DNA from: JAGPUQ01 sp050179115
GTDB taxonomy: Bacteria; Pseudomonadota; Gammaproteobacteria; Pseudomonadales; Porticoccaceae
Assembly: GCA_050179115.1 (NCBI GenBank)
Contig: JBFXFL010000007.1
Location: forward strand, 1-64,000
Length of the DNA: 64,000 nucleotides
Direction of reading: 5' to 3'
Position 1 is the first letter of the stretch, and the number at the start of each line of letters is the position of its first letter. Below are positions 28,701-35,313 of the stretch, piece by piece. The notes below the pieces were generated by a model that was not told where the DNA came from, ran no database searches, and saw only the letters and a program-made list of their open reading frames with translations. The position numbers and the translations under genes were made by a program.

Positions 28701-29309
28701 ACGCACATCATTGGTGGCGACCACGGGGCAGTCGTGCGCGGCGGCAAGGGCCACGGCGCGATGCAGATACTCGTCCTCGTCGGGGCGGCCGGTGCGATGC
28801 AGTTCGAGGTAGTAACGCTCCGGGAAGTCTGTCAGCCAGCCCCGCAACAGCGCTGCGGCGTCTTCGCGCTGGCTGAGCAGCGCCTGCCCCACGTCGCCGA
28901 AGCGGCCTCCCGAGAGCGCGATCAGACCCTCGCTCGCGGCCCTGATCCAGTCCCGGCGCAAGGTCGGCCGACCCTGGACCTGACCTTCCAGATAACCGCG
29001 CGACATGAGGCGTGTGAGGTTGCGGTACCCGATTTCATTTTGTACCAGCAGGGTGAGTCGCGCCGGCGCGGCACCATTGGCGTCAACCACGGTGAACTCG
29101 GCCCCGCAGATGGGCTTGAGACCCCGGCGCTCGGCGGCTTCATAGAATTTCACCAGCGCGAAAAAATTGCAGACGTCGGTCAGCGCGACCGCCGGCATCC
29201 CCAGTTCGGCGGTGCGCTCGACCAGCTCGTCGATGCGGACCAGACCGTCCACCAGCGAATACTCACTGTGGACGCTGAGGTGGATGAATTGCGGTTCAGA
29301 AACGGTCAT
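25788..29309 (-). CDS. dnaE: DNA polymerase III subunit alpha
   Basis: Replicative polymerase, C-family. 1173 residues. N-terminal PHP domain (HLSVHSEYSLVDGLVRIDELV); palm with catalytic aspartates in PDFDIDFCMDNRDRVI near residue 403; GPGRGSGAGSLVAYALEITDLDPL; MGKKKAEEM and NKSHSAAYALLAYQTAWLKAHYP; HhH region (LNKRALDALIRAGAMD); C-terminal OB fold (VGLVVGTRTMKTRRGDTMCFITLDD). Start ATG 29309. 7 bases after the FabH-like gene, which normally is not its neighbour. Confidence 0.97.
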   Translation of the reverse strand: MTVSEPQFIHLSVHSEYSLVDGLVRIDELVERTAELGMPAVALTDVCNFFALVKFYEAAERRGLKPICGAEFTVVDANGAAPARLTLLVQNEIGYRNLTRLMSRGYLEGQVQGRPTLRRDWIRAASEGLIALSGGRFGDVGQALLSQREDAAALLRGWLTDFPERYYLELHRTGRPDEDEYLHRAVALAAAHDCPVVATNDVRFLAPDQFDAHEARVCINESRTLNDPRRERRYSDRQYLRSPAEMVELFDDLPEALANSVEIARRCNLELRLDQVRLPEYPVPAGMSAAEFFRRVAAEGLERRLAVLLDPVRPDYQEQRTRYSARLEFEIGIIEQMGFAGYFLIVMDFIRWAKANDIPVGPGRGSGAGSLVAYALEITDLDPLAYDLLFERFLNPERVSMPDFDIDFCMDNRDRVIAYVADRYGREAVSQIITFGTMAAKAVVRDVARVQGKSYGLADKLSKMIPNELGITLEKAREQEEVLRDFLAGDDEAQEIWDMALQLEGLTRNAGKHAGGVVIAPGAITDFAPLYCDAAGEGLVTQFDKDDVERVGLVKFDFLGLRTLTIIDWAVRNANRERARTGAAPIVIAAIPLDDPATYVLLQKARTTAVFQLESRGIRELILRLKPSRFEDIVALVALFRPGPLQSGMVDDFIDRKHGRQPVAYPHPKYQHPALKPVLEPTYGIILYQEQVMQIAQVLGGYSLGEADLLRRAMGKKKAEEMAEQRAIFRAGAIANGIAAELAENIFDLMEKFAGYGFNKSHSAAYALLAYQTAWLKAHYPAAFMAAVLSADMQNTDKVVTLIDECRALALEVVPPDVNAGLYQFSVATDGCVIYGLGAIKGLGQGPVDAIIAAREAGGPFLDLFDFCARVDSRRLNKRALDALIRAGAMDTLGPEQDAFGTDADIGYRRAVLFAATDEAVRLAEQQARNLDAGIGDLFGGVPTQRATRRGYAAYATVPGFGVAERLRGEKETLGLYLTGHPLDEYVDELERLVPLRIAALRAGREAQRLVGLVVGTRTMKTRRGDTMCFITLDDRSGRIEVAVFAELYREHREKLARDAILVVEGQVSEDDYSGGLKMRADGVNTLAEARCAALKSLVLELRGDRIGPAGAAQLADILAPYRRGSCPLRLRYRRAGAMGEIALPPDWALNPADELLHRLRDNFGRDSLQLNY

Positions 29310-29316
29310 CCGCAGG

Positions 29317-30393
29317 TCAGATGCCCTGCCGCGCCCGCCGCGCGATGGCAGCCCGGGTGAGCTCGAGACCGGTCTTGTCACACGGCGGCAGTTCGATGTC
29401 CGAGGTGCCGAGCGGCGTCACGCGCTGGCCCCACCGGAGCAAACTCGCGGCCCAGGTCAGGCCGGCGCCAAACGCCGTGAAGAGGATGGTCATGCCGGGT
29501 TTGACGCGGCCATCCTCCAGTGCTTCGCAAAGAGCGATGGGAATCGAGCTGGTGGAGGTGTTGGCGTATTTCTCCAGGGTCAGCACGACCTTGTCCGAGC
29601 TCACGCCCAGGCGCCGCACTACCGCTTCCACGATGCGGAGATTGGCCTGGTGGGGCACCACCAGGTCGAGCTCAGGCAGCCGGACCCCACCCTGGGCCAA
29701 TACCGCCTCACAGGCATCGCCCATGCCCTTGACGGCATGTTTGAAAATTTCAGGCCCGCTGAAGTCGATGGAAATATCGAGCGGCCGGTGCTGCGCGATG
29801 GCATCCAGGCCGAAATCGGGGATCGCCAGCAACTCCCGGGTACCGGGTACACAACCGAGCTTACCGGCAAAAAATCCACTTTCGCGCGCCGATGCCTGTA
29901 GCACGAAAGCGCCGGCGCCGTCGCCAAACAGGACGGCCGATTCGCGCCGCGACCAGTTCATCAACGAACTCAGGCGCTCCGAACCGATGACCAGAGCCGT
30001 GCGGATACTGCCGGCACGGATCATGTCCGAAACCATATTGAATGCGTAGAGAAAACCACTGCACGCCGCATTGAGGTCCAGTACCCCGGCGTGCATGGCC
30101 CCGAGCCGGTTCTGGACGATGGAGGCAGTATTGGGCACCAGTTCGTCGGGCGAGCTGGTGGCGTAGACGATCATGTCCACATCGGCCGCGGCGATACCCG
30201 CGGCCGCCAGTGCGCGGGCACCTGCGACTACACCCAGTTCAGCGCCCATGACATGGCTGATGCGACGCTCGCGGATACCGCTGCGGCTGAAGATCCACTC
30301 ATCCGAGGTGTCCATGATCGTTTCGATATCACGATTGGACAGGACGGCGGGAGGTAAACAGCGTCCCCATCCGGTGATTTCGGCGTAAATCAT
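29317..30393 (-). CDS. Ketoacyl-ACP synthase III (FabH-like)
   Basis: Condensing enzyme of the KAS III family. 358 residues from ATG 30393 (MIYAEITGWGRCLPPAVLSN). The triad is complete: C111 in LNAACSGFLYAF, H248 in VVPHQANLRI and N278 in LEKYANTSTSS, at almost the E. coli FabH positions. It is about 40 residues longer than classic FabH (317), mostly a C-terminal tail after WAASLLRWG. It could be the housekeeping initiator of fatty acid synthesis or a second type (FabH2-like) that uses longer acyl-CoA primers; the window has no fabD/fabG/acpP to decide. Its place between rnhB and dnaE is unusual. Confidence 0.85.
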   Translation of the reverse strand: MIYAEITGWGRCLPPAVLSNRDIETIMDTSDEWIFSRSGIRERRISHVMGAELGVVAGARALAAAGIAAADVDMIVYATSSPDELVPNTASIVQNRLGAMHAGVLDLNAACSGFLYAFNMVSDMIRAGSIRTALVIGSERLSSLMNWSRRESAVLFGDGAGAFVLQASARESGFFAGKLGCVPGTRELLAIPDFGLDAIAQHRPLDISIDFSGPEIFKHAVKGMGDACEAVLAQGGVRLPELDLVVPHQANLRIVEAVVRRLGVSSDKVVLTLEKYANTSTSSIPIALCEALEDGRVKPGMTILFTAFGAGLTWAASLLRWGQRVTPLGTSDIELPPCDKTGLELTRAAIARRARQGI

Positions 30394-30484
30394 GGAGCTT
30401 CCGGGCTGCATCTGGGGCTTTGGACTATGCCGGGATTATCCGGCACATGCGGCACGCGCGCAACGCGAATCCCTGTTTCCCCAT

Positions 30485-31087
30485 TTAACGGCGCGCCGAC
30501 GCCGATGCCGCCCTCCGCACCGGACCGAACGACTGCCGATGCCAGGGACAGGGTCCATGACGGGCGAGCGCGTCGCAATGCTCACCGGTGGGATAGCCCT
30601 TGTGGCGAGCAAAGCCATAGCCGGGATACAGCCGGTCCAGCGCCACCATTTCCCGATCCCGGGTGACCTTGGCGACAATGGCCGCCGCGCTGATACAGGG
30701 AACCCGCGCGTCGCCCCGCACAATGGCCTCGGACGGATGTTGCCAGTCCGGCAGCCGGTTGCCGTCCACCATCACGAAACCGGGTACCAGCGCGAGGCCA
30801 GCGACCGCACGCTCCATGGCCAGCAGCGTCGCCTGCAAGATGTTGTGCTTATCGATTTCAGCGACGCTCGCGCGCCCGACCGCCCAGGCACTGGCGTTGG
30901 CGAGAATGTCGCCATACAGGACTTCGCGCCGCGCCGCACTGAGTGACTTGGAGTCGGCAAGGCCGGTGATGGGACGCGCGGGATCCAGGATGACCGCCGC
31001 CGCCAACACATCACCCGCCAAGCAGCCACGGCCGACCTCGTCGACGCCGGCAAGCCGTACACCACCGTAACTCCGCCCTGCGGTCAT
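30485..31087 (-). CDS. rnhB: Ribonuclease HII
   Basis: Removes ribonucleotides from DNA and RNA primers. 200 residues. Catalytic DEDD set: D and E in LAGVDEVGRGCLAGDV (near residues 16-17), D in MVDGNRLPDW and D in AIVAKVTRDREM. ADSKSLSAARRE is also conserved. The ATG overlaps the lpxB stop (ATGA), the standard lpxB-rnhB arrangement. 91 bases then separate it from the FabH-like gene. Confidence 0.95.
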   Translation of the reverse strand: MTAGRSYGGVRLAGVDEVGRGCLAGDVLAAAVILDPARPITGLADSKSLSAARREVLYGDILANASAWAVGRASVAEIDKHNILQATLLAMERAVAGLALVPGFVMVDGNRLPDWQHPSEAIVRGDARVPCISAAAIVAKVTRDREMVALDRLYPGYGFARHKGYPTGEHCDALARHGPCPWHRQSFGPVRRAASASARR

Positions 31088-32262
31088 GGTACTGACCCGA
31101 TCAGTTCAGCCAATGCCCCCGCCGCACGTTCACTGGCGCCGCGGCGCAATTGTTCATGCAACTTGCAAAACTCGGTGATCAGCCCCGCGCGTTCCGGGGT
31201 TTGACCGAGACTGCGTAGCACCTCTGCGGTGAGTGCCCCGACTTCAGCGCGCTCCTGAAGCAATTCAGGCACCAGTTCGCGCCCAGCCAGCAGATTGGGC
31301 AGGGATACATGCTTGAGTTTGACGAGACGGGATAACAGGGCGTGGGTGAAGCGACCGGTGCGGTACGCCACCACCATGGGTTTTTTGAGCAGCATGGCCT
31401 CGAGCGCACTGGTTCCGGAGGCGAGCAGCACCGCGTCGGCCGCCGCCATGGCGATGTGGGACTGACCATCCAGCACCCGGACCCGCGCTCCGGGGTGCGC
31501 CGCCAGCAGCGCATCGATCTGGACCCGACGCGCGGCGTTGGCCGCGGGCACTACACAGCGCAGCCGAGGCAGACGCTCCTGGCAAGCCATCACGGTGTCG
31601 AGAAACAGGGGGCCCAGCATGGCGACCTCGCTGCCGCGGCTGCCGGGCAATACCGCCAGCACTGGCGCATCCTCCGGCAGATCCAGCAGTCGCCGCGCGC
31701 CCGCAGTGTCGGGTTCCAGTGGCAGCTCGTCGGCCAGTGGATGACCCACCCAGGTGACCGGCACACCGTGGCGACGGTAGAACTCTGCTTCGAAGGGAAA
31801 CAGCACCAGCATGTGGTCGACGGCGCGGGCGATCTTGCGGATGCGGCCCTGCCGCCAGGCCCACACCGAGGGGCTCACATAGTGGGCGGTCCGGATCCCG
31901 GCGCTGCGCAACGCCAGTTCCAGACCCAGATTGAAATCGGGCGCATCGATCCCGACGAACAGCGCGGGCGGGCGCGCACAGAAGTGGCGCGCGAGTCCGC
32001 GCCGGATCCGCAGCAGTTCGGGCAGGCGTTTGAGCGGCTCGACGAAACCCATCACCGCCAGCCGCTCGAGGGGATACAGGCTGTGAAAGCCCTCCGCCGC
32101 CATGGCGTCGCCGCCAATGCCGGCAAACTCTGCCGCGGGATAGCGATGGCGCAGTGCCCGTATCAGCCCCGCGCCCAGGCGATCGCCGGAAACCTCGCCC
32201 GCAACTATTCCTATGTAAGGACGGCCTATATAAGGGCGGCCGATGCAGGGGCCGGTGGGCAT
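31084..32262 (-). CDS. lpxB: Lipid-A-disaccharide synthase
   Basis: GT19 glycosyltransferase that joins UDP-diacylglucosamine and lipid X to form the lipid A disaccharide at the inner membrane. 392 residues. Family motifs IVAGEVSGDRLGAGLIRAL, GIGGDAMAAEGF, VGIDAPDFNLGLE, HYVSPSVWAWRQGR, VLPGSRGSEV and LLASGTSALEAMLLKKPMVVAY. Oddity: before IVAGE there is a small duplication, IGRPYIGRPYIG, not part of the usual N-terminus. 5 bases after lpxA. Confidence 0.95.
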   Translation of the reverse strand: MPTGPCIGRPYIGRPYIGIVAGEVSGDRLGAGLIRALRHRYPAAEFAGIGGDAMAAEGFHSLYPLERLAVMGFVEPLKRLPELLRIRRGLARHFCARPPALFVGIDAPDFNLGLELALRSAGIRTAHYVSPSVWAWRQGRIRKIARAVDHMLVLFPFEAEFYRRHGVPVTWVGHPLADELPLEPDTAGARRLLDLPEDAPVLAVLPGSRGSEVAMLGPLFLDTVMACQERLPRLRCVVPAANAARRVQIDALLAAHPGARVRVLDGQSHIAMAAADAVLLASGTSALEAMLLKKPMVVAYRTGRFTHALLSRLVKLKHVSLPNLLAGRELVPELLQERAEVGALTAEVLRSLGQTPERAGLITEFCKLHEQLRRGASERAAGALAELIGSVP

Positions 32263-32267
32263 CGGAT

Positions 32268-33038
32268 TCAGCGGATGACGCCGCGTTGAGAACGCCGAAT
32301 CGACTGGAGCAACGGCGCGAGCACCCCATCGGGGTCCGGCGTGGCATCCAGGGTCACGAGAGCCTCATCCAGCTTCAGGCCACGGCGGTAAAGGGTGCGA
32401 TAAGCCCCCTGGAGCAGCCGGATCTGCTCTGGCGAAAAGCCGCGCCGCGCCAGTCCCACCTTGTTGATGGTCCGTGGCGTCGCCGGATAGCCGACAGCCA
32501 TGATATAGGCAGGCAGATCCTGATTGAGAAAGGCCGCCGCGCCCAGGAAGGCATGCGCACCGACCTGCACATACTGATGCAGCATGGTAAAGCCGGAGAG
32601 GAACGCCCAGTCATCGACCCGCACATGGCCGGCAAGGGAGGCATTGTTGACCATGATGACGTGATCCCCGATCACGCAGTCATGCCCGATGTGAACATAC
32701 GCCATGATCAGGTTGTGGCTGCCAATGCGGGTCTCGCCCAGATCCTGCACGGTGCCACGGTGGATGGTGACGCCCTCGCGGATGCGGTTATTGTCCCCGA
32801 TGATCAGCCGGGTCGGCTCGCCGCGATACTTCAAATCCGGCGTGTCCTCGCCCACTGTCGCGAACTGGTAGATGACATTATCGCGCCCGATGCGAGTCGG
32901 ACCCTTGAGCACCACATGGGAATGTACGACGGTGTCATCACCGATCTCGACGTCCGGCCCAACACAGGTCCAGGGGCCGATGGTCACATTGCGGCCAAGT
33001 CTCGCCTTCGGATCTACCTTTGCCTGGGGGTCGATCAT
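32268..33038 (-). CDS. lpxA: UDP-N-acetylglucosamine acyltransferase LpxA
   Basis: First step of lipid A synthesis: transfer of a 3-hydroxyacyl chain from ACP to UDP-GlcNAc. 256 residues, left-handed beta-helix made of hexapeptide repeats (for example ARLGRNVTIGPWTCVGPDVEIGDD). Catalytic histidine region MAYVHIGHDCVIGDHVIM; AFLSGFTMLHQYVQVGAHAFLG; C-terminal helical part NKVGLARRGFSPEQIRLLQGAYR. Lies in the lpxD-fabZ-lpxA-lpxB order, 10 bases after fabZ. Confidence 0.96.
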   Translation of the reverse strand: MIDPQAKVDPKARLGRNVTIGPWTCVGPDVEIGDDTVVHSHVVLKGPTRIGRDNVIYQFATVGEDTPDLKYRGEPTRLIIGDNNRIREGVTIHRGTVQDLGETRIGSHNLIMAYVHIGHDCVIGDHVIMVNNASLAGHVRVDDWAFLSGFTMLHQYVQVGAHAFLGAAAFLNQDLPAYIMAVGYPATPRTINKVGLARRGFSPEQIRLLQGAYRTLYRRGLKLDEALVTLDATPDPDGVLAPLLQSIRRSQRGVIR

Positions 33039-33048
33039 GGAAGCTTGC

Positions 33049-33492
33049 TCAGGGCGCTTCGAGCGCGCACAGAATGTTTGCCTCGCATACCAGCTTTTCG
33101 TCGACGCTGGCGCTACAGTTGAAGCGCCAGATATTGCGCTTGCGGGTATCGATCTCCGCAGTCAACATCATTCGATCTCCCGGCACTACCGGACGCTTGA
33201 ATCGCACTCCGTCGACACCGGCGAACAGATAAAGGCGCTCGTCGCCTGGCTGCCGATCGACGGTCACGAACCCCAGCACACCGGCCGCCTGGGCCATTGC
33301 CTCAATGATGAGAACGCCTGGAAATATGGGCTTGACCGGAAAATGACCGGCGAATACCTGCTCGTTAACCGTGATGTTTTTGTACGCCAGAATGCGTTTG
33401 CCCACTTCTACCTCCACTACCCTGTCGATCAGCAGCATCGGGTAGCGGTGGGGCAGTAAACGTTGAATGTCTTCGATAGACAGGGATCTCAT
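33049..33492 (-). CDS. fabZ: 3-hydroxyacyl-ACP dehydratase FabZ
   Basis: Hotdog-fold dehydratase of the fatty acid elongation cycle; competes with LpxA/LpxD for 3-hydroxyacyl-ACP, so its location between them is functional. 147 residues from ATG 33492 (MRSLSIEDIQRLLPHRYPML). Catalytic His in AGHFPVKPIFPGVLIIEAMAQ and Glu in the same stretch. A GTG at 33528 would add 12 residues and overlap lpxD by 14 bases; I prefer the ATG because family members begin close to the LPHRYP motif. Confidence 0.93.
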   Translation of the reverse strand: MRSLSIEDIQRLLPHRYPMLLIDRVVEVEVGKRILAYKNITVNEQVFAGHFPVKPIFPGVLIIEAMAQAAGVLGFVTVDRQPGDERLYLFAGVDGVRFKRPVVPGDRMMLTAEIDTRKRNIWRFNCSASVDEKLVCEANILCALEAP

Positions 33493-33514
33493 GTCAGGCG
33501 CCTGGAGAGTGGGT

Positions 33515-34546
33515 TCACGATTCGTCACCGATCTTGTTTTCCAATTTCTTGAGCCGTCGCGCGATCTCGTCCAGGTGCCGAAATCGTGCCGCGTTGCGCC
33601 GCCATTGCGGCGTTTCGTCCATCAATAGATCCGCGGAATAAGCGCCGGGCCGGGTAATGGATTTTGACAACGTGCAGCGCGCATGAGCGATGACATGGTC
33701 GCAGATGCTCACATGCCCGACCGCGCCGGATTGGCCGGCAAAGACGCAGTTCTTGCCCACCGTGGTACTGCCAGCTATCGCCGCATAGGCGGCCATCGCG
33801 GTGTTCTCGCCCAAGCGCACGTTATGACCGATCTGGACATGGTTATCGAGAATGACCCCCGCCTCGATGACGGTGTCACCCAGCGCGCCCCGATCGATCG
33901 TGGTGCAGGCACCAATCTCCACACCGTCACCGATGACGACACCGCCCAGCTGGTGAATCTTGACCCAGCGCCCGCCGTCGTTGGCAAAACCAAAACCGTC
34001 GGCACCCAATACCGCGCCACTGTGAACCACCACACGTTCCCCGATGCGGACATCGTGATAGATGGTGACGTTCGCGGCGATGCGGCAATCGGCGCCGATA
34101 ACAGAATCCGCACCGACACTGGTGCCCGGGCCGAGCACAACGCGCTCACCGATCACTGCACCGGCATCGATCGTTACATGCGGACCGATTGCGGCGCACC
34201 CGGCGACCTTCGCCGTAGGATGAATGACCGCGCTGGGGTGCACGCCGGATTCCGCCCGCGGAGTTGCAACAAACAATGCGGTGGCGCGGGCATAGGCGAC
34301 ATAGGCGTCGCTGGCGATCAGCGCCGGACCGGGAAAGTGATCCACGTCGGAGGCCGTCAGAATAACTGCGGCAGCACGCGTCTGCGCCAGTTGTTCGCGG
34401 TACGCGCTGTTGGCGAAAAAGCTCAACTCGCCTGCGGACGCATCTTTCAACGTACTTAAGCCGTAAACCCTGAGCGTCGGATCGCCACGCACGGTGGCGC
34501 CTATATGCGCGGCGATCTCACCAAGGGTCCGGCCGCTTCCTGCCAC
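33515..34546 (-). CDS. lpxD: UDP-3-O-acylglucosamine N-acyltransferase LpxD
   Basis: Third committed step of lipid A synthesis, adding the N-linked 3-hydroxyacyl chain. 343 residues. N-terminal uridine-binding domain (LGEIAAHIGATVRGD, GELSFFANSAYREQL) then hexapeptide beta-helix (HPTAKVAGCAAIGPHVTIDAGAVIG), catalytic His region ILDNHVQIGHNVRLGENTAMAA, and a C-terminal helix (RRLKKLENKIGD). GTG start placed directly after the skp stop codon without a gap. Confidence 0.96.
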   Translation of the reverse strand: MAGSGRTLGEIAAHIGATVRGDPTLRVYGLSTLKDASAGELSFFANSAYREQLAQTRAAAVILTASDVDHFPGPALIASDAYVAYARATALFVATPRAESGVHPSAVIHPTAKVAGCAAIGPHVTIDAGAVIGERVVLGPGTSVGADSVIGADCRIAANVTIYHDVRIGERVVVHSGAVLGADGFGFANDGGRWVKIHQLGGVVIGDGVEIGACTTIDRGALGDTVIEAGVILDNHVQIGHNVRLGENTAMAAYAAIAGSTTVGKNCVFAGQSGAVGHVSICDHVIAHARCTLSKSITRPGAYSADLLMDETPQWRRNAARFRHLDEIARRLKKLENKIGDES

Positions 34547-35059
34547 TTAGTTGGTCTTGGCGTTGAGCCGCTCGAGCAGCTTGCCGGTCACGTCAAGCGC
34601 AGGGTCGGCCACGATCACCGCCTCGCGCTGCAACAGCAGCGTGATGCCCTCGGCTTCGACCAGCTCTTTTAGCGCGGCCTGAACCTTGGGCTGCAATTCT
34701 TCCATGATCTTGCCCTGCAACTGTTGCACCTCGGCGCGCAATTTGCGTTCTACCAGATCGTAATCCGCCCGCAGGTATTCCATTTTCTTTTGATTTTCGG
34801 TCGCCTGCTCCTGGGACATGGTATCGCGCTCGGCTTCGATTTTCTTCTGCAAGGCCTTCACGTCGGCAGCTATGCTGTCATATTTCGCTTGCAGGCTGAC
34901 GAATTCAGATTCCGCCTGTAGTTGCTTCTGCCGGGCTTTAGCCACATCGGACGTAAAAATCACCCGCTGAATATCAACCACCGCGATTTTATCGACCGCC
35001 GCCGCAGGCAGCGCAAAAACCGCCAAGGCAAGCATGGACCCCACAAAAATTCGTCTCAC
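34547..35059 (-). CDS. skp: Periplasmic chaperone Skp/OmpH
   Basis: Trimeric jellyfish-like holdase for unfolded outer-membrane proteins on their way to BamA. 170 residues. Signal peptide MRRIFVGSMLALAVFALPAAA, mature start VDKIAVVDIQRVIF. Long charged coiled coil (residues about 40-125) forms the tentacles. GTG start preceded by a GGGGGGA ribosome-binding site. Usually directly after bamA; here a repeat element intervenes, so it may need its own promoter. A TTTAAT -10-like hexamer exists at 35081-35086 (minus), with no clear -35. Confidence 0.93.
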   Translation of the reverse strand: MRRIFVGSMLALAVFALPAAAVDKIAVVDIQRVIFTSDVAKARQKQLQAESEFVSLQAKYDSIAADVKALQKKIEAERDTMSQEQATENQKKMEYLRADYDLVERKLRAEVQQLQGKIMEELQPKVQAALKELVEAEGITLLLQREAVIVADPALDVTGKLLERLNAKTN

Positions 35060-35175
35060 AACATCCCCCCTATCTAGGTAATTAAACTGCCACTATCACT
35101 AAAACGCATTCCCGAAGCGGACATCCGGGCACTGGTTCTGGCTGCCGCCGTGACTACCCATCCGGGACCTGGCAG

Positions 35176-35313
35176 TCTGTTGAAAAACTGCTGTGGCAGC
35201 CATCCGCTTCGAAGCACGGTGCTTGCTCCCTCGCCTGTCCATCTGAGGTATCTCGGTCGCTGCGCGCCGTGCGCCTCGCATCCGACCGCCTCGCGACTTT
35301 TTTCAACAAGCCG
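35176..35313. repeat. MITE-like inverted-repeat element between bamA and skp
   Basis: Left end TCTGTTGAAAAACTG (35176-35190) and right end (reverse complement CTTGTTGAAAAAAG, near 35296-35310) share the inverted core TGTTGAAAAA. The 138-bp interior encodes no plausible protein and contains small palindromes such as GCTTCGAAGC. Its right end touches the bamA stop codon. Ends with TGTTGAAAAA are common on insertion-sequence-derived intergenic repeats. No clear target duplication is visible. Its presence explains the abnormal bamA-skp spacing of 254 bp. Confidence 0.55.

Noticed and set aside
35060..35175. Sigma-E type promoter for skp
   Set aside because: No GGAACTT-N16-GTCTAA type match; only an isolated TTTAAT -10-like hexamer is visible.
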